The position numbers and the translations under genes were made by a program. From NCBI RefSeq assembly GCF_020360975.1, contig NW_025408672.1, forward strand, positions 248,001 to 312,000: a stretch of 64,000 nucleotides of DNA, written 5' to 3'. Below are positions 12,481 to 22,900 of the stretch, piece after piece (the stretch's first letter is position 1; each line of letters begins with the position of its first letter). The notes below the pieces were generated by a model. That model made no database searches. It saw nothing but the letters and a program-made list of their open reading frames with translations, and had not been told where the DNA came from. Source of the DNA: Hirsutella rhossiliensis (taxonomy: Eukaryota; Ascomycota; Sordariomycetes; Hypocreales; Ophiocordycipitaceae).

Positions 12481-12685
12481 GGGAAAATTACCGCGCGAGA
12501 GGAACTAAACTAACCTTTCCTTTATTATTGCCTTTATAGCTACCCTTTCCCTAATTAGTTATAAGCCCCCGGGCTCTATAGCTAGCTAGGACTACTAATA
12601 GGGGCCTAGGCCCTTACTAGCCTTACTATAGCCCTAGAGGCTATATATAAGTAATAATAATAATAATAATAAAAGCGAGACTAGG
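12481..12685. other. LINE1 3' untranslated region and TAA tail
   Basis: No coding signal seen. It ends in a (TAA)n tract at 12649-12671, taken as the 3' terminus of the LINE. The next bases lead into the 344-bp tandem repeat. Confidence 0.5.
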
Positions 12686-13380
12686 TAAGCTAAGTAATAA
12701 GACTATTTATAAGGCCTTAAGATAGCTAGATATCGACTCTTTAAGCTCTATAGGTATATATATATAGCTATAGTAATACCGGACGCTCGATAGTATTATA
12801 CTTATATTAAGTAAGGATATAAGAGAGGTCGCGGTTTAGACCTTAGCTAATATACTAAAGTAATATAACTAAATAACTAATAAAAGAAGGAAGCTTATAA
12901 GGAGGGGCTAAGATAAAAGAAGGAAATCTTAGGCTAATTAAAAGCTAAGGTTTTTAAGGGTAAATAAGTTTTAAAGTTTTTAGGTTTTTTTCGCGTTTAA
13001 AAGAGCCTTTTATTCCTTAAAGTACTAAGTAAGCTAAGTAATAAGACTATTTATAAGGCCTTAAGATAGCTAGACGTCGACTCTTTAAGCTCTATAAGTA
13101 TATATATATAGCTATAGTAATACTAGACGCTCGATAGTATTGTGCTTATATTAAGTAGGGATATAAGAGAGGTCGTAGTTTAAACCTTAGCTAATATATT
13201 AAATTAATATAACTAAATAACTAATAAAAAAAGGAAGCTTATAAAGAGGGGCTAAGATAAAAGAAGGAAATCTTATGCTAATTAAAAGATAAGGTTTTTA
13301 AGGGTAAATAAGTTTTAAAGTTTTTAGGTTTTCTTTTACGTTTAAAAGAGCCTTTCGTTCCTTAAGGTATTTAGTAAGGG
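12686..13380. repeat. Two tandem 344-bp direct repeats
   Basis: Unit 1 begins at 12686 and unit 2 at 13030, an exact offset of 344 bases at their starts. The copies differ by single substitutions, mostly C/T and G/A (for example atatcgactc versus acgtcgactc), and a few small indels. No coding capacity is evident. The repeat lies between the TAA tail of LINE1 and ORF1 of the second LINE, so it could be the duplicated 5' region of LINE2, which is inference. LTRs are unlikely because no internal region separates the two. Confidence 0.8.
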
Positions 13381-13389
13381 AAAATTAAT

Positions 13390-15120
13390 AGCAGCGTTTT
13401 TTTTCCTTTCCCCTTAAGAAGGAACTAAAAGAACCTTATCGTTACTAACGTTCCTTAAGGTAAGGCAACGATTATTTATAACTACTACTATAAGATTAAG
13501 TTAGACGAACTTAATAAGAAGCTTAAAGTAAACGCTAGCTAAGTATTAAAGGGCCTTATTATAGAGACGCCGGCTAAGGCTATAATTATAATAGGGCGAA
13601 GCGCGTCGCTTATATTAATACCTATAAAAAGATCGATATATATCGTAAGGCTAAGCACTAAAATTTAAGAAGCTATATAATAGCCCGACGATTTAGCTAA
13701 GAAGATAATACGTATAACTAAGCTTATAACGCGTATTACCTTAAACGATATTACTATTAGTAATATAACTAAGCGGCGTAAAGTTACTAGTAGTAGTAGT
13801 AGCCTAAATAAAGGCTAAGCTATACTTTAGAAAGTTCTTAAACTTTTAAGTAAGTTATATTAAGAAATATAAAAGCTTAGCTAAGCGATAGATATAAAAA
13901 ATAAGATTATATCTAAGTAATAGTAGATAATCTAAGAAATAGGTTAATAAGGGAATAAGATAAAAGATAAGCTTCGTTATATCTAAGTATAGTTAAAGAC
14001 CCTAGCTACGCCTATAACTTCTTTATAAAGTAGTCTATAGATACTATATATAAGCGCTATAGGGTTATCGCCGATAATCTAAATAATAAACTAAGGCACT
14101 ATACTAATAGCTAAATTAGTATAAATAGCCGTTAGCGATAGTCTTTATTATATAGTAGATATATTATAAGTTAAAAAAGCAAATAAGTACTAAACATAGA
14201 TTAGTAATATCTAAAAGGCTATAGAGAGCGATATAGGAAAGAGTTAGAGGTAGGAGACTTAGAAATATATAGCGGTCGTAATAAACGCTTAAAACCCTAA
14301 CTAGATTAAATTTTATATAGAAACTAAACTAAGTTAAAGTAAGTTAAGAAAGTAGCGTAAAAGATAGTAACTTTAAGAGCTAGGGTACTAAGAGATTAGC
14401 TTTACCTTATTAAAGTCGATAATACTAAGCGTACTATAGTATTAAATACTAAAGGCAACGTTTTACTAAGCGTAGCTAAGGCGCTTAGAGCTAAGAATTA
14501 CGTTATAATTACTAAGATTACTTAGCTTAGTAATAGAGAGAAAGCTAAAGTATATAGGTAAATAGTAATTTATATTACTAAAGAGAGTAATATATAAAGA
14601 CTTTTAAACGGCGTATAGTTTAATACTATAAGAGAGTCCGCTTATACTAATATTTTTAAACGCTATATAAGACCGATTTAGTACTTTAACTATTAAGAGA
14701 TAGGATATAAAGCGTTTTTATATAAGAAGCTATAAAGATATAGTAGATATATAAAAGTAGAATATTACTATAGAGAATATAAGGAGATAGTACTAAAGTA
14801 TATACCCTATAATAGATTATATAAATTATATAGCTAGAACTATTAAGCGCGGAACTATAGGGATAAAACATAGGTAGTATCTACCCTTTTAAGCTAAGTA
14901 GTAGAAGTAAGAATCTACTTAGGATCGATTATAGTACTAACCTTTAATAATACTAATATATAGGTATTTAACTTTAGATTTTAATAGACCGCGCTTTAGC
15001 TACTAAAGGTAAGACGCTAAATACTTAGAGAAATTAGCTTTTAAGTAGGCCTATTATAGAGCGAGTAGCGGCGAGGTTAGTATAGTATATACTAACCTAT
15101 AGGGGTTAAGGTATTACGTA
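13390..15120 (+). pseudogene. Second LINE ('LINE2') ORF1 with three zinc knuckles
   Basis: Plus-strand frame, open apart from TAG/TAA, from about 13440. The N-terminal part is Lys/Ile-rich (KIKLDELNKKLKVNAS near 13490) and ends in a Ser run near 13790. From about 14665 to 14850 it reads Q/F-NY-EIGYKAFLYKK then three Cys/His clusters with Cys now Tyr, matching the C-x2-C-x4-H-x4-C ladder of LINE ORF1 proteins. ORF2 should follow but is missing or too decayed after about 14900; sequence similarity to LINE1 stops being visible by 15120. Probably a 3'-truncated or rearranged copy of a different LINE family. Confidence 0.65.
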
Positions 15121-15789
15121 TTAATATATTAAAATATTAGTAGCTTTTATATCTAGGCCTTATAAGAGAAATCCTCTAGGTAAAATATATATATATATAT
15201 ATATATTAATAATATTCGTATTACTTTTACTTATTATAATAGATATATCGGTTAAAACTAAATCTTAGTTAAGGGCATTAAACGATATTCCGCTATAATT
15301 AAGGAGGTATCTTAGCCTATATAGGCACCGTTCTTATATATATAACTAGGACCTTTATCCCCTTAACTTAGGTAGTAGTTAAGGCTAATAAACTCTCTAT
15401 AACCGTTATATATATAGTATCTCTTATTTCCTTTTAATAAAAGGGACTAACCCCCCTAGCTATAACCTTATTATAACGACTAAGACGTATAATGAATCCC
15501 TTACTATAGCTAATACGCCTTAAATAAGAAGCTTAGAAAATTAAAAACGGGGTATATATAAAGTAGACCTAGTATATAGCACTAATATATAGCGCTTAAG
15601 GTAGAATAAAGATAAAACGCGAGATAAGATTATATATTATTAAAGGTATAACGGTTAATAAGCTCCCTTATTAATTTAAGGGTAACTTAAACTATCTTTC
15701 TTAAAAGTCCTTTTAAATCGAGGTAAGAATTAGGCTATAACTATTCTATCTACTACTTTCTCTTATATATTATTTAATAGCGCTTAGTT
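15121..15789. other. Unassigned AT-rich stretch with a short (TA)n run
   Basis: No gene or element end identified. It contains a TA dinucleotide run at about 15185-15206, a plausible product of RIP plus slippage. It may include the 3' untranslated part of the FluG-domain gene on the minus strand. Confidence 0.4.
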
Positions 15790-18640
15790 TCTTATTATTA
15801 TTTATACTTAACCTACTCCGATAATCTAAGTAGGACCTTATAGACTAACTAGATATAGTTCTAAAAATAATCTAAATACTTAAAAGTCTCTTTTTTATAT
15901 TTAGGATAGTTATATCTAATTATCTTACTACGCTACTTAGTACGTTCCCGTTCTACTAAGTACTAGTTATTAAAGTAGTTATTCCTTATAGTTAAATAAT
16001 ACTATTAAAACGTCCGCTCTTTAAGAGGTAATTACTTATCGCTAATATAGTTTAGATACTAAGTCGCTTTTATAGGAAGCGGGAAGGGATCGGGTCTAGG
16101 CTCTAGCTTAGAACTAGCGTATAGCTCGGGTAACTCTTACTTAATAGACTGCCCGACTTAGGCTCTTAGCTAGGTCCGGCTATTCTTTCCTATCTCTTTC
16201 TTATTATATAGAGCTACTATAAGGTCGATAGCCTTAATTCTATACTAAGAGATCTCCTTTTTAGTCTAGCTCTTAAGCTAATACTAGAAAATCTTAGCTA
16301 GTTTAGCGCGCTTAAGTATAACGAGATCGATAGCTAGCTCCTTATATTCCTCTTTTACCTCTCCTTAAGCTTATACCTCGACGTCCTAGGTCGGATAATA
16401 GTAAAAGTAATACTCGTAATATCCTTTTACGATCCTCTTCTTACGCTCTACCCGCTTAGTCTTAATCTTATTTATAAGTTTTCGGATATCCTTCTTATCT
16501 TTATAGCTATTAATTTAATACTATCCTTACTTAAGAGTCGCTTACTTCTCTTTTAATACTACTATCTTTAAGTCCGGTAGCGTATTAGCCTATACCTCGT
16601 CCGGTACTATATCCTTAACAGCCTAAGGGTCGCGGGTAAGGCTAACGTATATAAATATCTAGAATAGTTTATTTTACTTCTCTTCCTCTAAGAAAGCATT
16701 CTAGATATCGAACTAGGTAATCTTATTTAGATATACGCTATAGAAAGTAGTAAACCTAAGGTTATAGCGTATTATTTAGTTATAGACTATATTTAGTATA
16801 TCGCTTAGAGAGCTAAACTAGTTAGTATTACCGCCCGTTTTAAAAGACCTTCTTTGCTAGCTAGTCTATAAGGCGGGGCTTAATATACTATTAATAGCGT
16901 TTATAGCGCCTCTCTAAGCGAATCTTAGCGTCTAAGGCTTCTTATATATTAAATCAAAGCTCTACCGACCTATATTATAATTTAGCTTTAAGTATAATAT
17001 TACTTTATTAGCGTAATAGGTAGTACTATAAACCCGCCGGAAAACTAGTACCTTAAGTATTAACTCTTTCTACTAGATCGATATAGATTATATCGGGCCT
17101 TAGACCTTCGTCTTAAATATATAGGATATATTTATTAACCTTTACTTATTAAACGTATAGGTATATAGCGCTAAGGCAATAAGAACTATAATAAGGTAGA
17201 ATATTAGCTTCCTAGTAAGGGTAAAGAAAAAGATAGTTTTAACTTATAATAATTAGTATATACTATAAGGCTAATCGACTAGAGCGGCCTAAGGCGTATA
17301 GTTTAGGCCTATTATCTACTCCCTTATAGTTAATAAACTTAATAGCTATAACTAAGACGGAATTCCTAGTAGTAGGGTAACGGACGATTATTATAAAGAT
17401 ATCCTTATAGTAGAGAGCTTTAAGACGACCACGCTTAGTCGTTTCCTATATAAGTAGCTTAGCTAGCTAATAAGATACTTTATTTATCGCCCCGTTTAAC
17501 TCTTTCTCGCCGTTAGTTAACTAAACGACTTTCGAGCTAAAGAGCTCCTTAATAAAACTATCCTTTAGATTCTTCCTTTAACTATCTACTAACTTAGTAA
17601 GCCGTGCCTTAGTATAGTATAGAATCTAATAGTAGCCCGCTAGCTAAATATAATAGCGCTCGAGGGCAAAGGTACTAGCGTTATACGCTATATTAAAGGT
17701 TAAGATAACCTAGAGACTATTTATATTTAGGACTAGCTTACTATTAACGTTAGGCGCTTAAAGGCTAAACTAAGGAACTAGGACGTTATAATAATACTAA
17801 TAGCACGTTAGTAGACTTAGGAATTAAATATAATATAGGGTAGTACGTTAGGTATACCTTATAGACCTCTTTACTATTATTCCGGTCTATATATCGTCTA
17901 GTAATAGTTATATAGAGCTGCTAGAACTAATATATATACTCTTTTAATATACCTTATAACTTAACCTTATAATTTCTATAGATAAAAAGGAAGAAGTCTA
18001 TTATAGTTTTATAAGCTAGGTTTTAGATTATCGCTTTTTAGTTACTAATCCGATTATTAGTATAGTACCTATATCGTTAAGTTTAGCCCTTAGTCTAAAT
18101 ACCTAATAGGGATAGTACGATATACTATAACTATTTTCTAAAGATACTAGTAATATTAATCTTTATTTTAACTAAGTACTTTAGCTTAATAAAATAAATA
18201 ACGCGTAGCTGCTTTCGGTTTTTAGTATGCTCCTTTACTAATAATAGCGCTAGCTTTATAACTCTCTCGCGCTCTTTAGCGGTAAAACGCTAAAAGAAGT
18301 TAAGGTAATACTCTAAGGGAGTATATATAAGGGGGTATCGGGCGATCGCGGTCGATATAATTATAAGTAGGTTTAGCGGGAAGGTATAACTACTAGTATT
18401 AAGTATTTAAATAAGGGCGTATCCGCTATTTATAGTAGATAATAGCTATACTAGCTAGCTAGCAACGCGGTATTCTACTTAAGCGGCTATAGTTAGACTC
18501 CTTAGACGAGGTAGGCTAAGGGAGTAAGCTAGGATTAGTAGCTCCTTAGCGAGGGGATTATAGGCCGGCGTAGTATATAGCGCTTAGAGGTAGATAGTAC
18601 CTAGTAAGGCCCCGCTTCTAGCTAGTATACCTCGTTACTA
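15790..18640 (-). pseudogene. FluG-domain / tyrosine-recombinase-like protein with C-terminal Cys/His finger
   Basis: Minus-strand remnant of a large fungal protein family usually labelled FluG domain protein; its core has a phage-integrase (tyrosine recombinase) fold, as in Crypton transposons. From the N terminus (about 18330) I read YYL-x-FF-type and VIKLALLLVKEHT segments, then LAYKTIIDFFLFIY near 18000, and a core with FALERYYI, LAGYY and LTKLVDS near 17640-17570 (family form: Y-x-G-x-RPxELVD). Further on are LEEEK followed by SLTRDP near 16670-16630, KRIVKGYYEYYFYYYPT near 16430-16380, and a tail with PDPFPL and ...YISDKQLPLKERTF near 16100-16000, ending in a C2H2-like finger at about 15830-15990 with Cys now Tyr. 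No terminal repeats found. Riddled with RIP-type stops. Confidence 0.7.
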
Positions 18641-18839
18641 AAGCTACTTAAAATAGCGGTATAAACCTCTAGATTAAGCCGCTTTAGTAGCGCTTCTTAT
18701 ATTTAAAGAGTATTTTCTTAAGATATTTTTAAGTATATATAACTATTTATACCCTAAGCTAAAACTATTTATATTAAGCCTAAGAATATAACTAACTACT
18801 TAATAAAGAGATATATATATAAAACATTAAATTTTTTAA
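18641..18839. other. Very AT-rich spacer
   Basis: Extremely AT-rich stretch between the FluG-domain remnant and the DUF6570-like frame. No feature recognised beyond possible decayed N-terminal coding of the following gene. Confidence 0.4.
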
Positions 18840-19256
18840 TATTATATTTATAGTATATATAAATAAATACTATTAATAATTAGAAAATTAAAGAAATATA
18901 ATCTTTAGTTAAACTATAATATATTAGTTATAAATATTAATATCCTAATAAGCTTAATAATCTTTATTTTATTAAAGAGAGACTTATTATCTTATATATA
19001 CCTTTTAGCTATATTACTAAGTTTATAGTTAATAATAAGATCTATTTAAAAATTAGCTATTATAAGTATATAAAAGGATATATCGTTATTTTTCTAAATA
19101 AGGTAGACGATCCTACTACTATAGTTTTGCCCTACCCCTTACTATAGGCTATTAAGAATATCTATATCTCTTAGAGCGGTTTAGGTAAGCCTAGCTCTAT
19201 AAACGTTAGATTCCTACTTTAGGTATAAAAATCTTAAGTAGTAGCTGCCTTAGTAT
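18840..19256 (+). pseudogene. DUF6570/Helitron-like protein, fragment upstream of F1
   Basis: Plus frame from about 18960 reads ...SYITKFIVNNKIYLK, then YIVIFLNKVDDPTTIVLPY, a Trp-position stop before SGLGKP, and VRFLL.VQKS.VVAAL ending at the F1 insertion. The spacing of a leucine-isoleucine segment, a Gly-His-x-hydrophobic-Asn-x-Pro position (here KGYIVIFLN), an x-LP-x-P segment and a terminal ...VVAAL-x-WL-like segment resembles DUF6570, a domain found in front of Helitron-like helicases in fungi. The frame continues after F1 at 26237 (QL.RNNPLY). Assignment rests on pattern memory, not a search. Confidence 0.45.
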
Positions 19257-19720
19257 TCTCGTAAAGAGAGATATAAGAAGTATATAAAATATATAAAGGT
19301 AAAGTTAAAAGTAAGGGGTCGGATAGGTAGGGCAGAGAGATTTAATTCTTATAGGAGCAGTAAATATAGTAGGGTAGTAATTATTCTATTACCTTAATTA
19401 TCCTTCTTTCCTCTATCTAACGCCCCCTTTTATACCTATCTAGCACCTTGATTAATAAAGAAGATCCTACTTAAAGGAGCTACTAATATCCTTTCGACTA
19501 CCGAGCTTTTTACTAGTTTTTCCCCTCTTTTCTAGCCGTTGCTCGCTACCTCTATAAGAAGCTATCGCTACTTCTACTTCCCCTTATACCCTTACCCTCC
19601 TTTCTATACCTCTTTTTAGCTCCTTCTTCCTTCTTCTATACCGGGTATTTTTAGCTTCCTTAGTCCCTCTTACTAAGGGATATCTCTAAGAACTATGAAA
19701 TTAAGCTACGCTTCGCGATA
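19257..19720 (-). repeat. 3' LTR of F1
   Basis: Direct repeat of 25748-26231; more strongly RIP-mutated than its partner (for example cggataggtag versus cggacaagcag). The boundary is set by the agtat duplication on the left and the conserved cttcgcgata end. Confidence 0.88.
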
Positions 19721-19999
19721 TACCCCCTTAGTTATAGCCTGCCCCTTAAGGGCATAGCTAATACGGCTTCGGGCTAGTAAGCGTATAGAGGAGGTTCTTA
19801 GCTCTATACTTCTCCTTTTACTCGAGGAAAGCAGGGGCCCTTTCGGGTCCCTAGGCTCTTTTAGACCTACTTAAGGAATAGGGGCTTAAAGAGGGGAAAG
19901 TCCTATAAGAAAGGGGGCCTTGTTAAAAGGGAAAAACCTAATTAAATAGGGGGCCCTCTAAAGGAAAAACCTCTTCCTTTTCTTTAACTATAGACGTTA

Positions 20000-22900
20000 C
20001 CTTCTCGTACGGGCTATTAGCTCCTCTCGTAGACTCTTAAGGCGGGCCTCTAAGGATAGCTTCTCTCGAACGTCTTCTAGCCTAATTTACTATAAAAAGA
20101 CAGCTAGCTTCTACTTCGGTAGGGGCTTTATAAGAATATACCCTTATATTCCTATTTTACTATTATAAAGAAATAATAGGCATAGGGAGGCTTTATAGAA
20201 TAAGCTAGTAAAAAGAGGCTCTATAATACAGTCTAAGGGAATAACCCTTAAAAGACAAAGACCTCTACTAGACATCTATACCTTCCTCTAGGAAAAGCGG
20301 GTTAGGATAAGCCTCTCCTTATAAGCAGAAATATATATAAAACGCATAAGTTAATTGCGAGCAGAACGGATACCCTATTGCCTATTTTAGCCTAGCGGTT
20401 CCGAAGATATCCGCGATATAAGAATAGGTAGGGCATAGAACATTCTAGTTAAATCCACTACTTATACTAGAACCCATAGTCTTACGTTAACCATTACGCT
20501 ATAATTAGACCACCTACTAAGTTAGGAAGATATACTATAGATAGAGCTTTTTAAGCACTATAGAATATACTAGAAAGCTAACTAATTAGTCTACTAGTAG
20601 GCGAGCAATAGTCTATAAAAGACGAAGGATTTCCCTAGGAGTAGTAGATAGAACAAGCAAGTTCGCAAGCATCTTTTGCAACGCTATTCTTTTAATATAT
20701 TATTTAGCCCCTTATATGCTCGTTATAAATTCCGGACGAAATCCCACCCTATACTCCTTCGACCGATCTTTCCGCTTACGTTATCGATTACCCGATTCTA
20801 CCCTTATTACTTATACCTTCTTATAGGCTTCGTAAGACCGTCGGCTTTTATTAATACCGTTAGAACCTAATAGACGGAAATTAGTCCCCTTTAGACCTCT
20901 TAGCGTAACTAATACTAGTAAATATTAATATACTATAGCTAGGTCGATAACTTACTATTTTCTATAAGAATTCGTATAGTCTACGTATTATTATATTCTA
21001 TAGCTAATAGGGTCGGAATTTATAGTTATAGAGATATTAATAGCCGGCTAAGGAAAATCGCTTCTTTTAACGCTTTTAAAAGAGCTAGTAGCTCTACCTC
21101 TATACTAGAAGTCGTAATAGTAGCCTACTTCGAAGCTCTCTAAGTAATAGTTCCTCTAAAAAGGGATATAATATACCCTTATAAGCTCTTTCTATCTAAG
21201 GAATTATCCGTAAAGGACGAATCGCTTAAATAAAAGAAGATTTCGGCGGCTAATTTCTTTCTTTTCAACCCTCCTAGGCATAGACTATATAATCTCGTTA
21301 AGTAGAGATAAAGGATAGCTTTATCTACTACTTCTTAATGCCTAGGGCTAGGATTCTAGTTATACCTAGCTAGCTAGGAGACCGTAAAAAAGATATCCGG
21401 TCTAGTAGAAATAGCTAAAAAAGTAAGGAGCTTACCTTCTATTAATAATAGTGTTTCTCTTACTCCCTAGCTTAAATAGATAGATTAGGTAAAAGCTCTT
21501 TATCTAATATAAGCGTAGAGGGAAGCTTCTTATCGAGGGAATTAAGGAGGAATTTATAAGCGACCTTATCGATATAGGCGTCTTAGGTAAGCTAGATAGT
21601 CCGTTAGGACCTATTTTTAAGGATTTATATCCCTAGGAACTACTTTAGCTCCCCTAGCTTAGTTATCTTATACCTTTATTATAGGCCTCGTATAGCCTCC
21701 CTAGTAATAGCTTCTTCCTCTTTTAGGTAGGCCTAGATAATATCGTCGACGTAGAAGAAGACCGTAATTTTACCCTTCTATATTATATACGGTTCCTAAG
21801 GGATTTTCGTAAAGCCTAGGGCTTCGAAGGAACCTATTAAATGCTATTGCTAAAGAAGGGGTGATCTTCGTAGCCTATATAGAGCTTTCCTAAGCCATAG
21901 AACCTTTCCTAGTTATTAGAAACTAAGAGGAAGTCATATATAAATAACTTCTTCTTCCTTAAGTAGGTAGTTAATAAAAGCGTTAACTATATCTATCTAT
22001 TCGAGCTTAAGGTCGAATTCTACTACTATAGCTATAAGGGTCCGAAAAGACATCCTTACTAAGGTGGTTGCCCTAGTAGGTAGATCCCCTTTTTTCTATT
22101 AATTCTTATAGATAACTAGCCGGGCTTTATACTTTTAAAGGAATCTATATTTATTAGTCTTATAAATAAAGACCTATTTATAGCTAAGGACCTATTTTCC
22201 TCTTGCTTTTTCCTTAAGGACCTCTTCGAAAGACCCTATCTCTTTATATAAGGCTAGGTAGTCTTTCTAGGCCTAGAAAAACTAGTCTCTAAAGGGGTGT
22301 CTTTCTAGCTGCTTTTAGTTTACTAGTAGGTCCGGGAGGTCTCTTTTATATACCTTCCTTACTAATAGCTATATCTTAAAAAGCCGGCCTACTATAAACG
22401 CTCCGTAGGAACCGTCTTCTATTAGTATTAGGTAGAAGTCGGAAAAACGATTAAAATAGGGGAGAGGTTAGTCTTCTTTAGTATCTATATCGGGCCCTAT
22501 ACCTTCCTTTGCTTCTCGAAGCAAGGATAAAAAGGCAGCTAGGTAATCCTTCGAGAGAGGTGCCTTTCCTACCCCCTTAGGGTTCGAGACGGGAAGACTA
22601 ATAGAGAAAGCTGCTTCTAGATCTTCTTCTTATTCTATAAGAGGAGGCGTAGGGAGGCAGGCGTATTCTAGCTCTACTACTTTCTTATAGTCTCCTTCTT
22701 CGTTTAGATTATTTAATCTAGCAGCTTCCTTTTTTTCTTCGAAGTCGGCGTTATCCTTAACTACTTCGACGTTAGTTTCTTCCTTTATTTCCTCGTTTAG
22801 GACCTCTTCTTAAGACTATTAGGAAGGGGGGATTTAAATCTTCTATATTAGCTAACGTTATAAGAGTAAGAGGGGCTATTAATCCCTCTTTCCGTCGAAG

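Larger units (their letters stand above)
1..12672 (+). mobile_element. LINE (non-LTR retrotransposon) 'LINE1', RIP-mutated, split by chromovirus A
   Basis: A non-LTR retrotransposon in the order ORF1 zinc knuckles, ORF2 endonuclease, reverse transcriptase, RNase H, 3' end. The 5' end lies outside the window. The 3' end is placed at a run of TAA units at 12649-12671, a common tail form of such elements. The element is split at 2077/9933 by the LTR element A. Deleting 2078-9927 and one copy of the 5-bp duplication restores one reading frame across the junction. Domain order (endonuclease before RT, RNase H after it) fits the Tad1-type fungal LINE clade; the clade is inferred from order only. 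Almost every stop in the frame is TAG or TAA, as expected of RIP. Confidence 0.85.

Noticed and set aside
12649..12671. (TAA)n as an independent microsatellite locus
   Set aside because: Its position right after the LINE 3' region makes a LINE tail the simpler reading.
14686..14871. Short minus-strand ORF
   Set aside because: Shadow of the LINE2 ORF1 zinc-knuckle region on the plus strand.
15185..15206. (TA)n run as a possible terminator or cruciform
   Set aside because: Simple dinucleotide tract, expected from RIP; no associated transcription unit.
20676..20870. 64-residue plus-strand ORF
   Set aside because: It spans the end of solo LTR R1 and the adjacent copia RNase H on the other strand; a chance frame over a junction.
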